NCBI RefSeq assembly: GCF_021699195.1
Contig: NZ_SSXE01000014.1
Location: forward strand, 18,777 to 82,776
DNA: 64,000 nt
Direction: 5' to 3'
Source of the DNA: Nonomuraea sp. MG754425
GTDB lineage: Bacteria > Actinomycetota > Actinomycetes > Streptosporangiales > Streptosporangiaceae
Shown here in pieces: positions 35,457-43,775 of this stretch (its first letter is position 1; the number at the start of each line of letters is the position of its first letter). The position numbers and the translations under genes were made by a program. Under the pieces are notes generated by a model that was not told the origin of the DNA, did not search any database, and saw only the letters and a program-made list of their open reading frames with translations.

Positions 35457-36179
35457 TCAGCGTTGACGGGCCGGGCGGATCACCAGTTCGTTGACGTCCA
35501 CGCCGGGCGGCCGGCCGATCGCGTACGAGATGGCCTGGGCGATGCTGTCCGGCGGGATGGTGTCGGCCCGGTAGGTCCGCATCGCCGCGCGGGCGGCCGG
35601 GTCGGTGATGCTCTCGGCCAGCTCCGACTCCACGACACCGGGGGAGACGGTGGTGACGCGGATGCTCGGGTCGAGCTCCTGCCGCAGCCCCTCGGTGATC
35701 GCCCAGGCGGCGTGCTTGGTGGCGCAGTAGACCGCGCCCGTGGGCACGACCTCGTGGGCGCCGACGGAGGCGACGGTGACGAAGTGCCCCGCACCCTGGC
35801 GCCGGAAGTGCGGCAGGGCCGCGGCGATGCCGTACAGCAGGCCGCGGACGTTGACGTCGATCATCCGGTCCCATTCGTCCACCAGCAGCGCCTCCATCGG
35901 CGACAGCGGCATCACGCCGGCGTTGTTGACGATGACGTCCACGCGGCCGTGCCGCTCGGCGGCGGCGGCCACGAACGCGGCCACGTCCGCGCGGTCGGTG
36001 ACGTCGAGGCGGCGCACGTCGGCCTTGCCGCCGACGGCCTCGACGGCTTCGGCGGTCTCGGCGAGGCGGTCCTCGCGGCGGGCGCCGAGCACGACGTGGT
36101 GGCCCTCGTGGCCCAGCCGCACCGCGGTGGCCCGGCCGATGCCGCTGCTCGCGCCGGTGATCAGGATGACTTTGGACAT
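35457..36179 (-). CDS. Short-chain dehydrogenase/reductase (classical SDR)
   Basis: A 240-residue NAD(P)-dependent oxidoreductase. It has the cofactor loop TGASSGIGRA at residues 8-17, VNNAGVMPLSP, and the catalytic Ser-Tyr-Lys set (VASVGAH, then AVYCATKHA). An Arg-rich ARREDR after strand 2 suggests NADPH. ATG 36179 has a GGAGTGAG site. It lies 116 bp downstream of an XRE regulator on the same strand, an arrangement often seen in actinobacteria; the regulator probably controls it. Substrate unknown. Confidence 0.93.
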   Translation of the reverse strand: MSKVILITGASSGIGRATAVRLGHEGHHVVLGARREDRLAETAEAVEAVGGKADVRRLDVTDRADVAAFVAAAAERHGRVDVIVNNAGVMPLSPMEALLVDEWDRMIDVNVRGLLYGIAAALPHFRRQGAGHFVTVASVGAHEVVPTGAVYCATKHAAWAITEGLRQELDPSIRVTTVSPGVVESELAESITDPAARAAMRTYRADTIPPDSIAQAISYAIGRPPGVDVNELVIRPARQR

Positions 36180-36295
36180 GGTGCTCACTCCGGGGTGGGA
36201 TCGGGTTTCGGGCACGACGGGATGGCGCGCCGGCGGAGGTGCTCCGCGCGCTGTCTGTGTGTCGGGGGATCAGACCGTCAGGACGGCCCGTGCGG

Positions 36296-37114
36296 TCAGG
36301 CTGTGAGGCTGCCCAGCAGGGACAGCGCCTCCTCCGACGGGCTGCCGGGTTCGGCCTGGTAGACGACGAGTTGCTGCCCGGGTGCGCTGTTGACGGTCAG
36401 CGCCTCGTAGTCCAGCGTCAGCGGGCCCACCAGCCGATGGTGGAAGCGCTTGGTCTCGTGGCTCTTCTGACGGATGTCGTGGCGGGCCCACAACCGGCGG
36501 AAGGTCTCGCTCTTCAGCGACAACTCGCCGACGACCTCGATGAGCCGGGGGTCGTCGTAGTCGGACCCGGCGGCCGAGCGCAGCCCGGCGACGGTGTTGA
36601 CCGCCGCCTTCTCCCAGTCGGGGTAGAACGCGCGGGCGTCCGGATCGAGGAACACCAGCCGTACCAGGTCGTCGCTGTGGGCGTGGCCGTCGAACAGCGC
36701 CCTGCCGAGCGGGTTGGCCGCGAGCACCGTCATGCGGCGGCCGAGGACGATGGCGGGGGTGTGCGGCCAGGCCGCCATCATGCGGACCAGGCCGGGGCTG
36801 ACCTGCTCGTGCCGGGCGCGCGGGCGCCGCCTGGCGGGAGCCGGGCGGGCCAGTTCGTGCAGGTGCGTGGCCGCGTCGTCCTCCAGTTCCAGCGCACGGG
36901 CCAGCGCGTCCACCACCTGGGACGACGGGTGGCGCTCGCGGCCCTGCTCCAGGCGCACGTAGTAGTCGGTGCTGACGCCGGCGGTCTGCGCGACCTCCTC
37001 GCGCCGCAGGCCGCGTACGCGGCGGCGGGTGCCGGCCGGCATGCCGAGGTCCTCCGGCCGGAGCAGTTCGCGGCGGGCCCGCAGGAACCGGCCGAGCAGG
37101 TTGTCCGTGTCCAT
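36296..37114 (-). CDS. XRE-family regulator with MmyB-like ligand domain
   Basis: A 272-residue repressor-type protein. Residues ~10-75 are an HTH_XRE domain (RVRGLRREEVAQTAGVSTDYY, then VRLEQGRERHPSSQVVDALA). Residues ~110-265 match the MmyB-like PAS-type ligand domain (PAIVLGRRMTVLAANPLGRAL; FYPDWEKAAVNTVAGLR; FRRLWARHDIR). Such proteins bind small hydrophobic ligands and usually regulate an adjacent oxidoreductase, here the SDR gene. ATG 37114 is preceded by GGAGG. Confidence 0.92.
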   Translation of the reverse strand: MDTDNLLGRFLRARRELLRPEDLGMPAGTRRRVRGLRREEVAQTAGVSTDYYVRLEQGRERHPSSQVVDALARALELEDDAATHLHELARPAPARRRPRARHEQVSPGLVRMMAAWPHTPAIVLGRRMTVLAANPLGRALFDGHAHSDDLVRLVFLDPDARAFYPDWEKAAVNTVAGLRSAAGSDYDDPRLIEVVGELSLKSETFRRLWARHDIRQKSHETKRFHHRLVGPLTLDYEALTVNSAPGQQLVVYQAEPGSPSEEALSLLGSLTA

Positions 37115-37270
37115 GCCTCCGAGGCTAGGCGAGGATGAGGACCGGAAAGAGTGCCCAAGCTGGGTGGGAAACTCCCCCCGACCGACGGCTACGTCATCTG
37201 AATCCACGCGGGCAACCGATCCGGGGCGGGCGGCCGGGAAGGGAGCGGGGAGGGGCCGCCCGCCCCGGGG

Positions 37271-39526
37271 TCAGTGCAGGCGTCCGGCTCCCGCGCCCGC
37301 CGGGACCACCTGCCTGAGCGCCTTGGCCGGGTGGACACGGGCGACCAGCGTCGGGGTCCAGCCGGCGTCCGTGCCCAGCGTCGTGCCGTTGGCCTCGTTG
37401 TAGGCGGCCACCACGTCGGCCGGCACGCCGTCCACGAGGTTGTCCTTCGCCGTGAGCGCCGTGCCGTTGAACACCGTCAGCACGTTCGCCGCCGCGATCC
37501 CGTCGAAGGCGTTGCTCTCGGCGTAGACCTTGGAGCCGAAGCCCACGCCGATGCTGTAACCGTGCCCGGGGCCGCCCTTGTAGTAGTTGTTGTACACGTG
37601 CACCTGCCCGAACCGCACGCGGGGCGTGCGCTGGCCGAGCCCCTCGAAGTAGTTGTGGTGCAGGGTGACCTTGAGCTTGTCCTCCTCGCCGTAGCGCGAC
37701 GGGCTGTCGGTGTTGCCGATCAGCGTCACCTTGTCGTGGCCGCTGAGGTGGTTCCAGGAGAGCGTCACGTAGGTCGAGGCGCGTACGACGTCGAGCAGCC
37801 CGTCGTGCACCTGGTACGGGCGGCCGAAGTAGAGCGGCTGCCCCGAGTCGGGGTTGTCGCCGTCGTTGAGCGTGTTGTGGTCCAGCCACACGTGGGTGGA
37901 GCCGGACACCTCCATGTTGTCGAACGAGGCGTTCCAGTTGCCCTCGTCGCCGTCGGTCGGGTCCCACTGCGGGAAGCAGTCGGAGGTGTCGGTGATGGTC
38001 AGGTTGCGCACGATGACGTTGTCGGCGTTGCTGACGCGCAGGCCGAAGCTCTTCAGCGCCGCGTTCCGGCCCAGGCCCATCAGGGTGACGTTGGAGCCGA
38101 TGGCGACCGTCACGTGCTCGGCCATCTTCGCGTACGACGCCTTGCGGGCCTCCTCCAGCGGCCCCGACGGGACAGTGGTCCGGCCCCAGACGGCCGGGTC
38201 GTAGGCGGCCAGGTAGGCGGGCAGGCTGTAGCCGTCTGCGGCGTAGTCGTCGCAGGTCAGCGGGTTGCCGGCGGCGTCGGTGTCGGCGTCGATCGCGCCC
38301 TTGACGTAGACGATCCTCGGGGTGTTGTCGGCCTGGCCGCCCAGCGCGGCCAGCAGCTCCGCCCTGGTCGAGACGACGTGCACGTCCTCGGGACGAGCGG
38401 CCGAGCCGCCCGTCGTGCCGGTCGTGGCCGCCGCCCAGCCGTCGCCGCGCGGCAGCACCTCGCGGCCGGGTTCGGGCCGCTGGACGCCCTGGCGGCGCAG
38501 CGGGTTCCAGCCGTCCGCGCCCGCCAGGTACCGCTCCGGCGTGTACGCCCTGGCCTGCTCCGCCGTGAGCTGCGGACGGTCGTCGTTCACGGTCGCGCCG
38601 GGGCCGTGGTTGCGGTGCTCGGACAGCCGGGCCTCGCGCCAGTTCAGCCCCGACATGTCGGTCCAGGGCGCGTCCTTGAACTGCTGGCCCAGCCACGACT
38701 CCCGGACCAGCACCTGGCCGCGCGCGGTGAGCGACCCGCCGGCCGGCCACGGGCGGCCCAGGTGGAACGTGCGGGCGGGCGCGTCGCTGACGAGGTGGCT
38801 GCGGTAGATCAGGAAGCCGTACGGGTTGGCCAGTTCGGTGCTGGCGGCGGTGACGTAGCCGTTGTTGTCCGCGCTGCCGCGGCTCAGCGCCTTGATCACG
38901 CAGCGGTCGAACACGGCCGTGGCGCGGCCGAAGATGAAGTCCACGTCGCCCTCGACGTAGCAGTCGTGGAAGTACTGGCGGGCGAAGGTGGTGGCGGAGC
39001 CGGTGTTGGCGTACAGGGTGTCCTGGTTGCCGAGGAACCTGACGTTGTCGTACACCTGCCGGTCGCCCGTCGTCCGGACCGCGACGGCCTGGCTGGCGCC
39101 GCCCGCCGCCTCGTCGTAGGAGTTCTCGAAGGTGAGGTCGCGGGCGGTGAAGTCGGGGGCGCTGATCACGTACGAGGCGCTGCCGGAGGTGCCGTACGTG
39201 CCGGAGCCGTCCGGCTTCTGCATGGACGCGGCGGCGTCGAACGTGAGCACCACCTCGCGCGGGTCGCGGGTGTCCCCGGCCAGCGTGATGTGTGGTTTGT
39301 CGGCGGGGATGACCACCTGCTGCTTGTAGGTGCCCTTGCGGACCAGGATGGTGACCGGCCGGGCGTTGCCGGAGGGCACGGCGTTCACGGCGTCCTGGAC
39401 GGACGTGTGGTCGCCCGAGCCGTCGGCGGCCACGACGATCGTCGATCGGGTCGCGGCCGTCGCCGCGGGGGTCACGGTCGCGATCACTGTCAGGGCGATC
39501 ACTGGGGGGAGTAACAGGCGTCGCAT
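37271..39526 (-). CDS. Secreted bifunctional pectin methylesterase (CE8) - pectate lyase (PL1) fusion
   Basis: A 751-residue exported enzyme with a signal peptide ending around PAATAA. Residues ~27-330 are a CE8 pectinesterase: DGSGDHTSVQDAVNAVP, the catalytic Asp in GNQDTLYA, the second Asp in GDVDFIFGRATAVF, and an Arg in LGRPWPAGG. After a linker (~375-400) the rest is a PL1 pectate lyase beta-helix: STHVWLDHNTLNDGD, the calcium/Arg region YVTLSWNHLSGHDK, and RTPRVRFGQVHVYNNYY. De-esterification produces the polygalacturonate that the lyase then cleaves, so the fusion couples two consecutive steps. No stop or frameshift separates the halves. It is divergent from the xylanase gene and preceded by a LacI-type site. 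Confidence 0.93.
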   Translation of the reverse strand: MRRLLLPPVIALTVIATVTPAATAATRSTIVVAADGSGDHTSVQDAVNAVPSGNARPVTILVRKGTYKQQVVIPADKPHITLAGDTRDPREVVLTFDAAASMQKPDGSGTYGTSGSASYVISAPDFTARDLTFENSYDEAAGGASQAVAVRTTGDRQVYDNVRFLGNQDTLYANTGSATTFARQYFHDCYVEGDVDFIFGRATAVFDRCVIKALSRGSADNNGYVTAASTELANPYGFLIYRSHLVSDAPARTFHLGRPWPAGGSLTARGQVLVRESWLGQQFKDAPWTDMSGLNWREARLSEHRNHGPGATVNDDRPQLTAEQARAYTPERYLAGADGWNPLRRQGVQRPEPGREVLPRGDGWAAATTGTTGGSAARPEDVHVVSTRAELLAALGGQADNTPRIVYVKGAIDADTDAAGNPLTCDDYAADGYSLPAYLAAYDPAVWGRTTVPSGPLEEARKASYAKMAEHVTVAIGSNVTLMGLGRNAALKSFGLRVSNADNVIVRNLTITDTSDCFPQWDPTDGDEGNWNASFDNMEVSGSTHVWLDHNTLNDGDNPDSGQPLYFGRPYQVHDGLLDVVRASTYVTLSWNHLSGHDKVTLIGNTDSPSRYGEEDKLKVTLHHNYFEGLGQRTPRVRFGQVHVYNNYYKGGPGHGYSIGVGFGSKVYAESNAFDGIAAANVLTVFNGTALTAKDNLVDGVPADVVAAYNEANGTTLGTDAGWTPTLVARVHPAKALRQVVPAGAGAGRLH

Positions 39527-39547
39527 GCGCAACCTCGGAAGAGTGCG

Positions 39548-39559
39548 GCAATCGGTTGC
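39548..39559 (-). promoter_or_regulatory. LacI-type operator before the pectinase gene
   Basis: GCAATCGGTTGC matches the LacI-family consensus GCAA-N-CG-N-TTGC, with one mismatch to perfect symmetry. It ends 22 bp before the pectinase start codon, where it would overlap the transcription start or leader. Confidence 0.55.
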
Positions 39560-39599
39560 ATGAAACGTTCGCTCAGCCGTCCTCACTCCGTCAATGATC

Positions 39600-39640
39600 T
39601 GCAGTGAAACTGCACTTTTGCTGCAACAAGCGATTGCAGC
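39600..39640. promoter_or_regulatory. Two adjacent palindromes in the pectinase/xylanase intergenic region
   Basis: TGCAGT-N3-ACTGCA (39600-39614) is a perfect inverted repeat. GCTGCAA-N7-TTGCAGC (39620-39640) is a second perfect one. They lie 5 bp apart, between the two divergent promoters, and share the TGCA core, so both may bind the same or related regulators. Confidence 0.5.
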
Positions 39641-39664
39641 ACCCATCGAGGCCGAACGGGTGTG

Positions 39665-39693
39665 TTGACCCGGGATCGGCCCGGCTCTACAGT
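39665..39693 (+). promoter_or_regulatory. Sigma-70 promoter of the xylanase gene
   Basis: -35 TTGACC (39665-39670), 17-bp spacer, -10 TACAGT (39688-39693). Predicted start near 39700, giving a leader of about 53 nt. Confidence 0.65.
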
Positions 39694-39719
39694 CCGCCTG
39701 ATACTTGTCGGCGTTCTCC

Positions 39720-39730
39720 TGAAACTTTCA
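39720..39730 (+). promoter_or_regulatory. TGAAACTTTCA xylanase-type operator
   Basis: An 11-bp inverted repeat whose core GAAACTTTC is the motif reported upstream of Streptomyces xylanase genes (CGAAACTTTCG type). It lies about 20-30 bp downstream of the predicted transcription start and 22 bp before the start codon. Confidence 0.6.
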
Positions 39731-39752
39731 TACCGGACGTCAGAGGAGCACC

Positions 39753-42665
39753 GTGCGCACCCTTCGAGCCCTGGTCGCCGCCGCCCTGTCGGTCCTGTTG
39801 TGCCTCGTGCCGGTGCCGCCGGCGCACGCCGCCGGCCACACCTACGACTTCGAGGACGGCACCACCCAGGGTTGGGGGCCGCGCGGCGGCGGCGTCTCCG
39901 TCACCGTGACCCCGCAGGCGGCCCGCACCGGCGCGGGCGGCCTGCTCACCACCGGCCGCACCGCCACCTGGCACGGCGCGTCCATCGCCGCCCCCTTCGT
40001 CAAGGGCACCGGGTACACCGTCACCGCGTACGCCCGGCTCGCCGCGGGGCAGCCCGCCGGCACGATCGCCATGACCGTGCAGCGCACCCCGGCCGGCGGC
40101 GACACCACGTACGAGCGGGTCGCGGCGGCCACCGTCACCGACGGCGAGTGGACGCGGCTGTCGGGCGGCTACCAATACACCGCCGACTCCACCGACGTGC
40201 AGCTCTACGTGGAGAGCTCCGACGCCACCGCCCAGTACTACCTGGACGACATCGTCCTGACCCCGCTCGGCGACCCCACCCGCGAGCCGATCACCAGCGA
40301 CTTCGAGGACGGCACCACCCAGGACTGGGCGCCGCGCGCCGCCGCCGTCCTCCAGGCCGGGGAGCCCGCCCACGAAGGCGTCCGCGCCCTCACCGTCACC
40401 GGCCGCTCGGCCTCCTGGGACGGCCCCGCGCTGAACGTGCTCGGCCGCATGGGCAAGGGCGACAAGTACGCGCTGTCGGCCTGGGTGCGCCTCGGCCCCG
40501 GCGCCACGTCCGGCAAACTGGGGCTCTCCGTCGAGCGCCGGACCGGCGGCACCCCGAGCTACGAGCGCGTCGTCGCGCCCAAGGACGTGCCGGCCGGGCA
40601 ATGGGTGCGGCTCTCCGGCACGTACACGCTGGCCCACGACGTCGACTTCCTCAGCCTGTACGTCGAGTCCGACACCGGCGACTTCCCCTTCTCCCTCGAC
40701 GACTTCACGATGACCTACGTCGAGCCCAAACCCATCCAAACCGGCATCCCCGCACTCAAGGACGCCGTGCCGTTCACCATGGGCTCGGCCGTCACCCGCG
40801 CCGAGACGCTGGGCGTCCACGGCGAGCTGCTCCTCAAGCACTTCGACGGCGTCACCCCCGGCAACGAGCTGAAGTGGGACGCCACCGAGCCCCGCGAAGG
40901 CGAGTTCACCTTCACCGACGGCGACCACCTCGTGGACCACGCCACCGAGCACGGCCTGACGATCCGCGGCCACACGCTCGCCTGGCACAGCCAGACCCCC
41001 GCATGGGTGTTCGCCGACGCCACCAAGGAGGTGCTGCTGCAGCGCCTGGAACGGCACGTGCGCACACTCGTCACCCGCTACCAGGGCAAGATCGCCGTCT
41101 GGGACGTGGTCAACGAGGTCGTGGACGAGAACCAGCCGGACGGGCTGCGCCGCTCCCCGTGGTACGAGATCACCGGGCTCGACTTCATCCGCACCGCCTT
41201 CCGCGTCGCCCGCGAGGCCGACCCGGACGCCAAGCTGTTCATCAACGACTACAACACCGAATTCCCGCGCAAGCGCGAAGCCCTGTACCGCCTGGTCGAA
41301 CGCCTCAGGAACGAAGGCGTGCCGATCGACGGCGTCGGCCACCAACTCCACCTCAACATCGAGCAGCCCTCCGCCGCGAACGTCGAGGCCACCATCGAGC
41401 GCTTCGCCACGCTCGGCGTGGACCAGCACGTCACCGAGCTGGACGTGAGCGTCTACACCGACTTCACCTCCTCCTACGACACGATCCCGCCCGAACTGCT
41501 CGTCCAGCAGGGACACCGGTACAAGGAACTGTTCGACGTGTTCCGGCGGCAGGCCGCGCACCTCGGCTCCGTCACCGTGTGGGGCGAGTCCGACGACGTG
41601 AGCTGGCTGCGCACCTGGCCGATCCCGCGGCTGAACGCGCCACTGCCCTTCGACGACGACCTCCAGGCCAAGCCCGCCTACTGGGGCATCGTGGACCCGT
41701 CCCGGCTGGATCCGTTCGTGCGCACGCTGGAGGCGCCCGCCGCGACCGTCAAGGTGGACGGCAAACGCGACCTGGAATGGGACCTGCTCCCGGACTCGCC
41801 CATCGCCCGGGTCGGCGACGTCTCCGCCGGCTTCCAGGCCCGCTCCGCCGCCGGCCGCTACGTCCTCGCCGAGGTGACGGACGCCACCGCGTCCAGGGAC
41901 GACCGGGTCACGTTCACCGTGGACGGCCGCTCGCGCTCCATCGGCCGCTCCGGGCCCGGCGTCCGGGCCACCGCCACCGGCTACCGCGTCGAAGCCCTGC
42001 TGGGCGGCGGCACCGACGTCCAGGTCACCGTGCGCGACGGCGGCACCGAGATCACCTGGACCGGCAAGGTGACCCCCGTCGCCGCCGTCAAGCGGGCCAC
42101 CGCCCCGCGCCGCCCCGCCCCCGTCCTGGACGGGGCCGTGGACCGGGTGTGGGCCGGCGCGCCCGAACTGCGCACCGGCACCTGGATCCAGGGCGACTCC
42201 GGTGCCACCGCCAAGGTCCGCGCACTCTGGTCAGGATCGACCCTGTACGTCCTGGCCCAGGTGAGCGACCCCACGCTGAGCGAGCAGTCGGCCAACCCGT
42301 GGGAGCAGGACTCCGTCGAGATCTTCGTCGACCCCGGCAACGGCAAGACCAAGGGGTACGAGGACGACGACGGGCAGTACCGGGTGAGCTTCTCGGGCCG
42401 GATCACGGTGGGCGGCACCTTCGACGCGTCCGGCGTCAAGGACAACGTCCGCGCGTCCGCTGTCGCCGTGCCGGGCGGGTACGTGGTCGAGGCGGCCATC
42501 GACCTGCCGACCGTCACGCTCGGGGACGGCACGCTGCTGGGCTTCGACGTCCAGGTCAACGACGCCACGGGGACGGCCCGTACGAGCGCGGTGACCTGGA
42601 ACGACGCGACCGGCCGCAGCTACCTGGACACCAGCCACTGGGGCGTCCTCCACCTCACCGGCTAG
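39753..42665 (+). CDS. Secreted modular GH10 endo-1,4-beta-xylanase
   Basis: A 970-residue exported enzyme. Signal peptide ending near PAHAA; two tandem CBM22/CBM4_9-type modules (about 28-172 and 180-325, each opening YDFEDGTTQGW or SDFEDGTTQDW); a GH10 catalytic barrel (~335-690) with acid/base E455 in WDVVNEVVDEN and nucleophile E562 in HVTELDVSVY; and a C-terminal CBM9-like region (~700-970, with DSVEIFVDPGNGKTKGYEDD). It cleaves xylan backbones outside the cell. The order CBM22-CBM22-GH10-CBM9 resembles large thermophilic and actinobacterial xylanases. GTG start with GAGGAG upstream. Confidence 0.96.
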   Translation: MRTLRALVAAALSVLLCLVPVPPAHAAGHTYDFEDGTTQGWGPRGGGVSVTVTPQAARTGAGGLLTTGRTATWHGASIAAPFVKGTGYTVTAYARLAAGQPAGTIAMTVQRTPAGGDTTYERVAAATVTDGEWTRLSGGYQYTADSTDVQLYVESSDATAQYYLDDIVLTPLGDPTREPITSDFEDGTTQDWAPRAAAVLQAGEPAHEGVRALTVTGRSASWDGPALNVLGRMGKGDKYALSAWVRLGPGATSGKLGLSVERRTGGTPSYERVVAPKDVPAGQWVRLSGTYTLAHDVDFLSLYVESDTGDFPFSLDDFTMTYVEPKPIQTGIPALKDAVPFTMGSAVTRAETLGVHGELLLKHFDGVTPGNELKWDATEPREGEFTFTDGDHLVDHATEHGLTIRGHTLAWHSQTPAWVFADATKEVLLQRLERHVRTLVTRYQGKIAVWDVVNEVVDENQPDGLRRSPWYEITGLDFIRTAFRVAREADPDAKLFINDYNTEFPRKREALYRLVERLRNEGVPIDGVGHQLHLNIEQPSAANVEATIERFATLGVDQHVTELDVSVYTDFTSSYDTIPPELLVQQGHRYKELFDVFRRQAAHLGSVTVWGESDDVSWLRTWPIPRLNAPLPFDDDLQAKPAYWGIVDPSRLDPFVRTLEAPAATVKVDGKRDLEWDLLPDSPIARVGDVSAGFQARSAAGRYVLAEVTDATASRDDRVTFTVDGRSRSIGRSGPGVRATATGYRVEALLGGGTDVQVTVRDGGTEITWTGKVTPVAAVKRATAPRRPAPVLDGAVDRVWAGAPELRTGTWIQGDSGATAKVRALWSGSTLYVLAQVSDPTLSEQSANPWEQDSVEIFVDPGNGKTKGYEDDDGQYRVSFSGRITVGGTFDASGVKDNVRASAVAVPGGYVVEAAIDLPTVTLGDGTLLGFDVQVNDATGTARTSAVTWNDATGRSYLDTSHWGVLHLTG

Positions 42666-42672
42666 CCGGTCG

Positions 42673-42700
42673 GGGCCAGGGAGCTTCTTATCCCTGGCCC
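42673..42700. terminator. Bidirectional hairpin after the xylanase gene
   Basis: 9-bp perfect stem GGGCCAGGG/CCCTGGCCC with a 10-nt loop, starting 8 bp after the xylanase stop and reaching into the last codons of the convergent Rpn-like gene. Confidence 0.7.
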
Positions 42701-43647
42701 TGGTGGTCTTCGTCCGGGTCGTTGAACAGGTCCTGGATGGTTTGCGCGGTGGCCGCCCGGGTGACCCAGGTTTCCAGTTGGGTGGTGTCCGTGCAGTTGG
42801 TGATGCGCGTGCGGATGTCGTCGGGGACATCGAGGCCACGGGCGGCCAGTACGCGCAGCAGCGATCGGACTTCGCCTTTGGCTTCGCCTCTGGCTTCGCC
42901 TCTGGCCTCGCCTCTGGCCTCGCCTCTGGCTTCGCCTCTGGCTTCGCCTATGGCCTCGCCTTCCTTCAGGCCGCGGCTGAAGTGCTCGCGGGCGAAGGGG
43001 CTGTAGACCGGCCAGTCGGTGGACGTCATGATCTCCTCCAAGAGGCGCCGGATTTCGGGCCCGGCCATGCTGTAGGCGTATTCAGTGTACTTCGGAGCGT
43101 GTTCGTTGCGCGTTTCCTCGAGCGCGGCGCCGAACGCCTCGACGACCTTGCGGTCACGGCCGTGCGCCATCACCGACATGACCGCCAGTGCCAGGTGGGC
43201 GGCGGCCTCCTGGGGGTCGGTGATGGCCGGGATGGCGTCCGGCCCCAGGACGTGCGACTGCAGGCGGTAGCCGGTCAGCCCGGACTCGACCGGCCGTGCG
43301 TAGTGGGCGACGTCCGCCTGGTTCGGGCAGATGACCAGGACCGAGACGTCGCAGCGCAGCATCAGCCACGCGGCGGCGGCGTAGCGGGTCAGTTGCCGGG
43401 GATCCTTCTTCTTGTCCTTCTGGATCTCGACGATGATCGCGTGCACGGGGCTCGGCGGCGGCCCCAGGGTGAGGACCAGATCCGGCTCGATGTCGTCGGA
43501 TATGCGGGTGTTGAAGGTGCGGTCCTCTTCCTGGACCAGCGGAGTCTCGGGCAGCTCGATATTCATGAGGTCACGCAGGATCTCCACAGCCAGTCGGGGC
43601 TGGTCGGTGAACATGCTGACGAGAGCGTCATGTTGTGGTGACGGCAT
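42688..43647 (-). CDS. Rpn/PD-(D/E)XK nuclease-fold protein
   Basis: A 319-residue protein of the Rpn-like 'putative transposase' group. The N-terminal half has a PD-(D/E)XK nuclease core: EPDLVLTL (Asp56) and HAIIVEIQKDKKKD (Glu74, Gln76 in the E-x-Q variant), then a helix with conserved aromatic residues. The C-terminal half contains a tandem Gly-Glu-Ala-Arg repeat and a helical tail. Despite the family nickname there are no terminal inverted repeats or target duplications visible, so I do not call it a mobile element. A strong -10 lies almost on top of the start codon. Confidence 0.8.
   Translation of the reverse strand: MPSPQHDALVSMFTDQPRLAVEILRDLMNIELPETPLVQEEDRTFNTRISDDIEPDLVLTLGPPPSPVHAIIVEIQKDKKKDPRQLTRYAAAAWLMLRCDVSVLVICPNQADVAHYARPVESGLTGYRLQSHVLGPDAIPAITDPQEAAAHLALAVMSVMAHGRDRKVVEAFGAALEETRNEHAPKYTEYAYSMAGPEIRRLLEEIMTSTDWPVYSPFAREHFSRGLKEGEAIGEARGEARGEARGEARGEARGEAKGEVRSLLRVLAARGLDVPDDIRTRITNCTDTTQLETWVTRAATAQTIQDLFNDPDEDHQGQG
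42871..42960. repeat. 12-bp tandem repeat inside the Rpn-like gene
   Basis: About seven and a half copies of a 12-bp unit (GGCTTCGCCTCT and near variants) encode the protein repeat GEAR. Copies differ only at one or two third-position bases, so recent expansion by slippage is likely; the length stays in frame because the unit is a multiple of three. Confidence 0.9.
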
Positions 43648-43654
43648 GGCACTT

Positions 43655-43673
43655 ATTGTAGTGAAACTTTCAC
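43655..43673 (-). promoter_or_regulatory. Leaderless promoter and operator of the Rpn-like gene
   Basis: On the minus strand a -10 TACAAT (43660-43655) ends 7 bp before the ATG at 43647, predicting a leaderless message. Directly upstream is an inverted repeat with arms GTGAAA/TTTCAC (43661-43673) lying in the -10/-35 spacer. It contains TGAAACTTTCA, the same 11-mer as at the xylanase promoter. Confidence 0.55.
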
Positions 43674-43750
43674 TCTTCGTGACGAAGATTCGTTCGATTC
43701 GGCGGGGAACCCGGCTGCGGCGCCTTCCGTACGGTGGCGTACAGTTGGTT

Positions 43751-43768
43751 CCATACGGCACCGTATGG
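43751..43768 (+). promoter_or_regulatory. Perfect 18-bp palindrome over the leader of the DUF2867-like gene
   Basis: CCATACGG-CA-CCGTATGG, with a further CCGTACGG palindrome at 43727-43734. A -10-like TACAGT (43740-43745) lies between them. The main palindrome overlaps the predicted transcription start and the GGAGG ribosome site, so a bound repressor would shut the gene off. Confidence 0.6.
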
Positions 43769-43775
43769 AGGCGTC

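Noticed and set aside
42871..42960. Repeat array resembling a CRISPR
   Set aside because: The units are directly contiguous, 12 bp long, have no spacers and keep the reading frame: a coding tandem repeat.
42688..43647. Rpn-like gene as an insertion sequence
   Set aside because: No terminal inverted repeats or target-site duplications, and the fold is a nuclease-like domain, not a DDE transposase.
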